DNA from: Sarcomyxa edulis
Lineage: Eukaryota > Basidiomycota > Agaricomycetes > Agaricales > Mycenaceae
Reading direction: 5' to 3'
Length of the DNA: 64,000 nt
Assembly (NCBI GenBank): GCA_009761415.1
Contig: QUOL01000009.1
Span: 1,240,001-1,304,000 of the forward strand
Within the stretch, counting starts at the first letter, position 1, and each line of letters begins with the position of its first letter. Of this stretch, positions 60,111-64,000 are shown in pieces. The notes beneath the pieces are model-generated. The model had not been told where the DNA came from. It made no database searches and saw only the letters and a program-made list of their open reading frames with translations. A program made the position numbers and the translations under genes.

Positions 60111-62390
60111 GGTACGTTTTGGATTTTTCTTTTGTATACACTGATACACTATCGGTCCATAATGAAGGAGGCCGGTGGCGCTTTACGACCCAAATATCTG
60201 TGTAGAAGTGTCTGTGAGTGCGAAGACGTGTGTCTTCTTTCTCTAAAAACACTTGACGTTACTCCAGTATCCTGGATACAGGATCACCGTCTCGGCATAC
60301 CACGGACGCGAAATGTTGCATTTGGCGCCCACCTCAACCGTTCCTGAGGTTAAACTCGCATTTCAAATCGACGAGATCGCCGAATAGCTTCGCTCCTTTG
60401 CTTCTTCGCAACGTGCCAGATAGATCAGGAAACTTCTTTTCTCGCCAGGAACTGCCTTTCCCTCAAGTCTACGTCGCAGCACTACGTACATAGTCTGTTT
60501 CTCTGTCCCAGTTCTCTCGTCCCGCCGAAATTTTCTTTCTATTGCACGAATCAAGCTATACCGTTTATATCTCCACTCGTCTCTCGGTGATGTAGGAAAC
60601 ACCGAGAGAATGGGCGAATATAACACCATCGCAAAAATATCCACCGCGGACTTTACAGGCGTCCCATGTTATGTTGCAAATAAATATCCTGCGCCACACC
60701 TTGAACTCACCCCCATTTTCTTAGCGTCATGAAACCCAAGCCCGCTCTGCCAATGGAGGTTCAGGAAGCGATAGATCAAGAAAGTGTTATAGACTACACG
60801 ACTCGGAAATAAATTGACGCCGAAGAGACTTGTAGAGGGGAGCTGTTTGGTAAAGAGAGAGCGAGGATGGTCAGGTGGGATGAAGTTAAACAGTTGATTG
60901 ATCGGAAGTAATGGAATCGCTGGTGCCGGTGAGCTGTATGATATCACCCTACATCCCCACTCATTTTGTCCTCGTTCCAGGTATCTAAGTTCGAGTGAGC
61001 TAAAGCTCTGCATAAACATCTCCACCTATCGGACACAGGCCGTGTGGCCGTCTTGATTGTCTAAGTGTCCTTCTCTTCTTGTAAAAATTCAGGGACATTC
61101 CAAAATAGGTTCCGTTGCATTCTGGTTCATCGTGGAACCTCTAGATTGCACTAATACAACTCACGTGTCTAGATTCGTGTTAGCTTCTTTGTGTCTGAAT
61201 CTTGGCCTGCTCCAGATGGATGTCATCATCGAAGCTTTCTCCGGCAATTTGATTCCTTTCACACTTACAGAGGGTGTTCATACACCTGGTGGCTGGCGAT
61301 GGAACTGGATGAAACCGCGCCTTTCGGGGTGCCGTCTATCGCTCCTCATCACATCAACTCCAACTCCAACGAGTTGGCACTAGTAAGTTTTCCTGATACT
61401 GCCTGCATCATAACATTGGCATACCATTTACAAACGCGGACAGGTCCTGAAACCCCGACGTTCACAGAATTTCTAGAATTCGACAAACAATCAAATGGAT
61501 TTTCGAGTTCCTTGAGGTTACTGAGAGCGGGATCTCCGCGACCATGGCCTAAGGTACGATTCAAAAACTCATCCTCTGAATTGAAACACCTTCACAACAT
61601 CGTCCCGTAACGGTGATGAAGGAAGCTGGTGGCGCTTGACCGCCTAAATAACTTTATCCACACGTGACTTCATTTTCACCGTCGAAGGTTTTCGTGAAAG
61701 TTTCTGGAAGCGTGAAGACGTGATTTTCCGTCTTTAAATCAACGCGACGACCACTCAAGTTTTCTGGGTACACTTAGGTTCAGTCGTCTCGACATACCAC
61801 GGACTGCAGTCGAGTCGGAACGCTGCATTTGGCACCCGAATCGACTTGTCTGGAGCTTCGCAGATTCAAAAGGGCGAATTTCTTCTGCAGAATGGCTGTG
61901 CTCCTTCGTTCTTGAAAACTAGGGTTTGACGTGCGAAATCAAGCATGAACCTCCCGTTTCTGACCATCAAACCTTGAGGCGTGCGTGCACATTTCATATT
62001 TTTAGGGCTTACAAATTATTTAGGTCTCAGTCTTCTACTAGTCTTCTAATGGGCCTTTGGCTAATACCATTGCTCTTCCCTCGATCCCTCAGCATCGCAG
62101 TAGTAGTATATGGTCAGTTATATCTGCTCATTCGAAAAATTCTGTAAATCAAGTCCCACTAATAATTTTCATGTGAATGGTAGGAGTCAAACCAGATCGC
62201 TCTCATCAGCATCCACTTGTCCCCCAATGGTACAGAACAGGCCGAAAAAACGGGAGAGTACACTAATATCGCGAAAAGATTCACCACGGATTTTACAGGC
62301 GTCCCTTCGTATGTTCGTCGCCCTTTCCCTCACGAACCAATACGCTATGCCAAAGCTCATCTCCATTTTTATTAGCGCGCGGTGAAGACG
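60110..62390. repeat. Diverged segmental duplication
   Basis: Two blocks recur in the same order and orientation. Block 1 is at about 60150-60420 and 61612-61880, sharing ATGAAGGA(G/A)GC(C/T)GGTGGCGCTT, GCATACCACGGAC / ACATACCACGGAC, and GTTGCATTTGGC / GCTGCATTTGGC. Block 2 is at about 60595-60730 and 62230-62390, sharing the ATCGC(A/G)AAAA start, then TTTTACAGGCGTCCC / CTTTACAGGCGTCCC and ACCCCCATTTT / ATCTCCATTTTT. The right-hand copy leads into the kinase gene at 62.4 kb, so the left copy looks like its displaced, truncated upstream region. Confidence 0.7.
60745..60911 (+). pseudogene. Decayed copy of the ARH1 3' end
   Basis: The frame reads MEVQEAIDQESVIDYTTRK then a stop, then IDAEETCRGELFGKERARM and VRWDEVKQLIDRK with a stop. 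The ARH1 C-terminus reads LEVQEAIDQGNVIDYATWK, SIDAEEVRRGEVLGKERERM, VRWDEVRKFIGRK. The in-frame stop and lack of any other ARH1 exon sequence show a dead fragment of the last ~55 codons. It is joined directly to the block-2 duplicate on its left. Confidence 0.88.
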
Positions 62391-63355
62391 TTCACAATAA
62401 ATATCAAAGACCCGGCCAAGATGGACCAGGCTAAGCAGGTTTGATAAGACCGTTCACGGTGACTATAGCTGTTTCATCGTAGACTCTCATAGATCCTCTC
62501 ATCGATGGTCTCGATCAGTATAAGCCACGCGAATCTCTGTCCCTTCTTTTGTGCGAATACGAGGGATGGAGGGCTGCCTGCAATATTTACGCCGTGGTAC
62601 GAGATGGGAAACCTCTTGGATTATGTCATCGCCTACCCGTATGCGGACAAGGGGGACTTGGTATGTAGTATCTCCTTTTCCTGAAGTCGTCCAAATTTCC
62701 ATTAACCAGCCGAAAGGTGCACCAGACGGCAAAGGGATTGGAGCATGTCCACGCCATGGGCATCGTTCATGGAAACTTGAACCCAGTAAGTATCCACGGT
62801 CCGAAATATCCGTCGTAGAGATTGTGACAATGTGGGGAGAGCAATGTTCTGATATCTAGGGACGGAACGGCCTTGATTGCAGACATAGGACTCAACGCTA
62901 CCCTACGAAACATGACCGAGGGGAAAATTCTGCCTTTGCCCCGGTCGTGGATGTACAAGTCCCCAGAAGAGCTGGCGAACGTCCGCATTTCCGCGCCGAG
63001 CATGGCATCAGATGTGTATGCCTTAGCCGGAACTGTATACACTGTCAGCAGTGTTCTTTTTCCACCTACGGATACGAAATCATTTTGACTCTATATATAG
63101 GCCTACACATCGAAGCCTCCGATCTCCGAAGAATCACGTATAGCGCTGTGGCGCATCGTCATGACCGGTCTTGCGGAGACCGTCCAACAGCCGTACGAAA
63201 TTATAGACGAGTTATGGCGGGTCATCCAGAAGTGCTGGCGCTATAGACCGCACGAACGGCTTACTACAAGACAAATTGTTGCGGAATTAGAGCTCCATGG
63301 AGAGATCGATCCTCGTGTGGGCATTACAAGAGTTTCTGATGGATTTCGGTGCTGA
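62376..63355 (+). CDS. Predicted TKL-like pseudokinase (5' end not resolved)
   Basis: The clear part begins with RAVKTFTINIKDPAKMDQAK (beta-3 Lys). It continues SHANLCPFFCANTRDGGLPA, TPWYEMGNLLDYVIAYP, TAKGLEHVHAMGIVHGNLNP, SNVLISRDGTALIADIGLNA, RSWMYKSPEELANVR, ASDVYALAGTVYTAYTSKPP and CWRYRPHERLTTRQIVAELE. The catalytic Asp is Asn (HGNLNP) and DFG reads DIG, so activity is doubtful. The N-lobe glycine loop and start codon lie in the duplicated block upstream, where a readable TDFTGVPSYVRR segment is seen, but I could not close the junction. Confidence 0.6.
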
Positions 63356-64000
63356 CTCTTGACATTATCGATTTCGCCAACTCTGCCCTCGAATGTACCT
63401 TGGAATAGTTCATGCACTACATCAAATATCAGTGACTCTAATCAACTTTCCTCCAGACATCCGTTGCCGCATCTCTGAGCAGTCTGGGTTAGCACTCATC
63501 CTCGCATACGCTTCGGGAAGCAGTAGCTCTAGGACCTGCGAAGAGGGGCAAACATATCAGCCATATATACTGCGCAACTTGAATCTCGAGCATGGTGAAC
63601 TGACCTTGCTACGATCTTCCGGGCGTGGGTGAGTCCCTACAAAAGGATGTTTCACCGCTATACTCTTCTCGAGTTTGTCTAACCTCATCAACAGCCTAGC
63701 AACATGAACATACCACCGACTTATTTCTTGTGGTTTATGGGTAAAAATTGTGCCACTTACTCTGGTGCTCCTTTGGGATCGAAGCATGCCTCGGACATCA
63801 ACGCCAAGCCGATCTTGTCAGCTTCGAGATATAACAAACTAAAATAAGGTCTGCCAGAAAGGATTTGACGTGAGTATCACGAACCTTCTTCCTCTTGTTG
63901 GCGTTCGTTGGGGAGCGTGAAAAGCCTAAAGAACCCAAGGCCTTCGTCTACAGAAGAATTTCCGAATCTTGAAGCTAGATAATCGACAAGACTGATGAAT
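63356..64000. other. Right edge, no gene supported
   Basis: Short frames only; a truncated gene running off the window cannot be excluded. Confidence 0.35.

Overview
The window reads as nuclear DNA of a filamentous basidiomycete, most likely an agaricomycete. Nearly every gene is broken by many short GT-AG introns, mostly about 50-60 nt. The gene content fits this: an AA9 lytic polysaccharide monooxygenase, a GPI-type chitin deacetylase, an MFS hexose transporter, a DUF6533 seven-helix membrane protein, a Crinkler-type kinase and several TKL-like kinases of a fungal style. No tRNA, rRNA, CRISPR array, prokaryotic operon or intact transposon was seen. Gene models were built by hand-splicing reading frames across GT/AG sites and checking that the phase closes. 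Where a junction could not be closed, the entry says so.

Left end (1-7.4 kb): BUD32 (minus) and SHP1/p47 (plus) are divergently arranged in an island of microsatellites and G/C-skewed hexamer repeats that fill introns and also run in frame through exons. A DUF4598 (NOPCHAP1-like) gene follows. The 3' end of BUD32 is tandemly duplicated downstream of the gene. 8-16 kb: a single-pass membrane protein, then a Crinkler-type gene whose N-terminal header exon is tandemly duplicated in frame ahead of a kinase-like C-terminus, then a hexose transporter.

16-32 kb: gene-poor stretches, a degenerate copy of the SEC13 3' end, a membrane protein with a lectin-like ectodomain, intact SEC13, a TKL-like kinase, mitochondrial elongation factor G (MEF1) and a DUF6533 membrane protein. 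33-48 kb is the densest part: a WDR48/Bun107-like WD40 protein, a heavy-metal P1B ATPase with a very long Cys/His-rich N-terminus, HAL2/MET22 nucleotidase, a small membrane protein, an AA9 LPMO and a predicted pseudokinase.

48-64 kb: a 3-kb gene-poor stretch, an AAA ATPase, chitin deacetylase, adrenodoxin reductase (ARH1), a mosaic of duplicated fragments that includes a second copy of the ARH1 3' end, and a second predicted pseudokinase.

Housekeeping functions include KEOPS tRNA modification, Cdc48 adaptor, snoRNP assembly, COPII/nuclear pore, mitochondrial translation, Fe-S/heme electron supply and PAP hydrolysis. They are interleaved with fast-evolving lineage-specific genes: kinases, a Crinkler, membrane receptors and secreted enzymes. 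The most striking structural theme is that three conserved genes (BUD32, SEC13, ARH1) each have a decayed copy of only their 3' terminus lying downstream in the same orientation.
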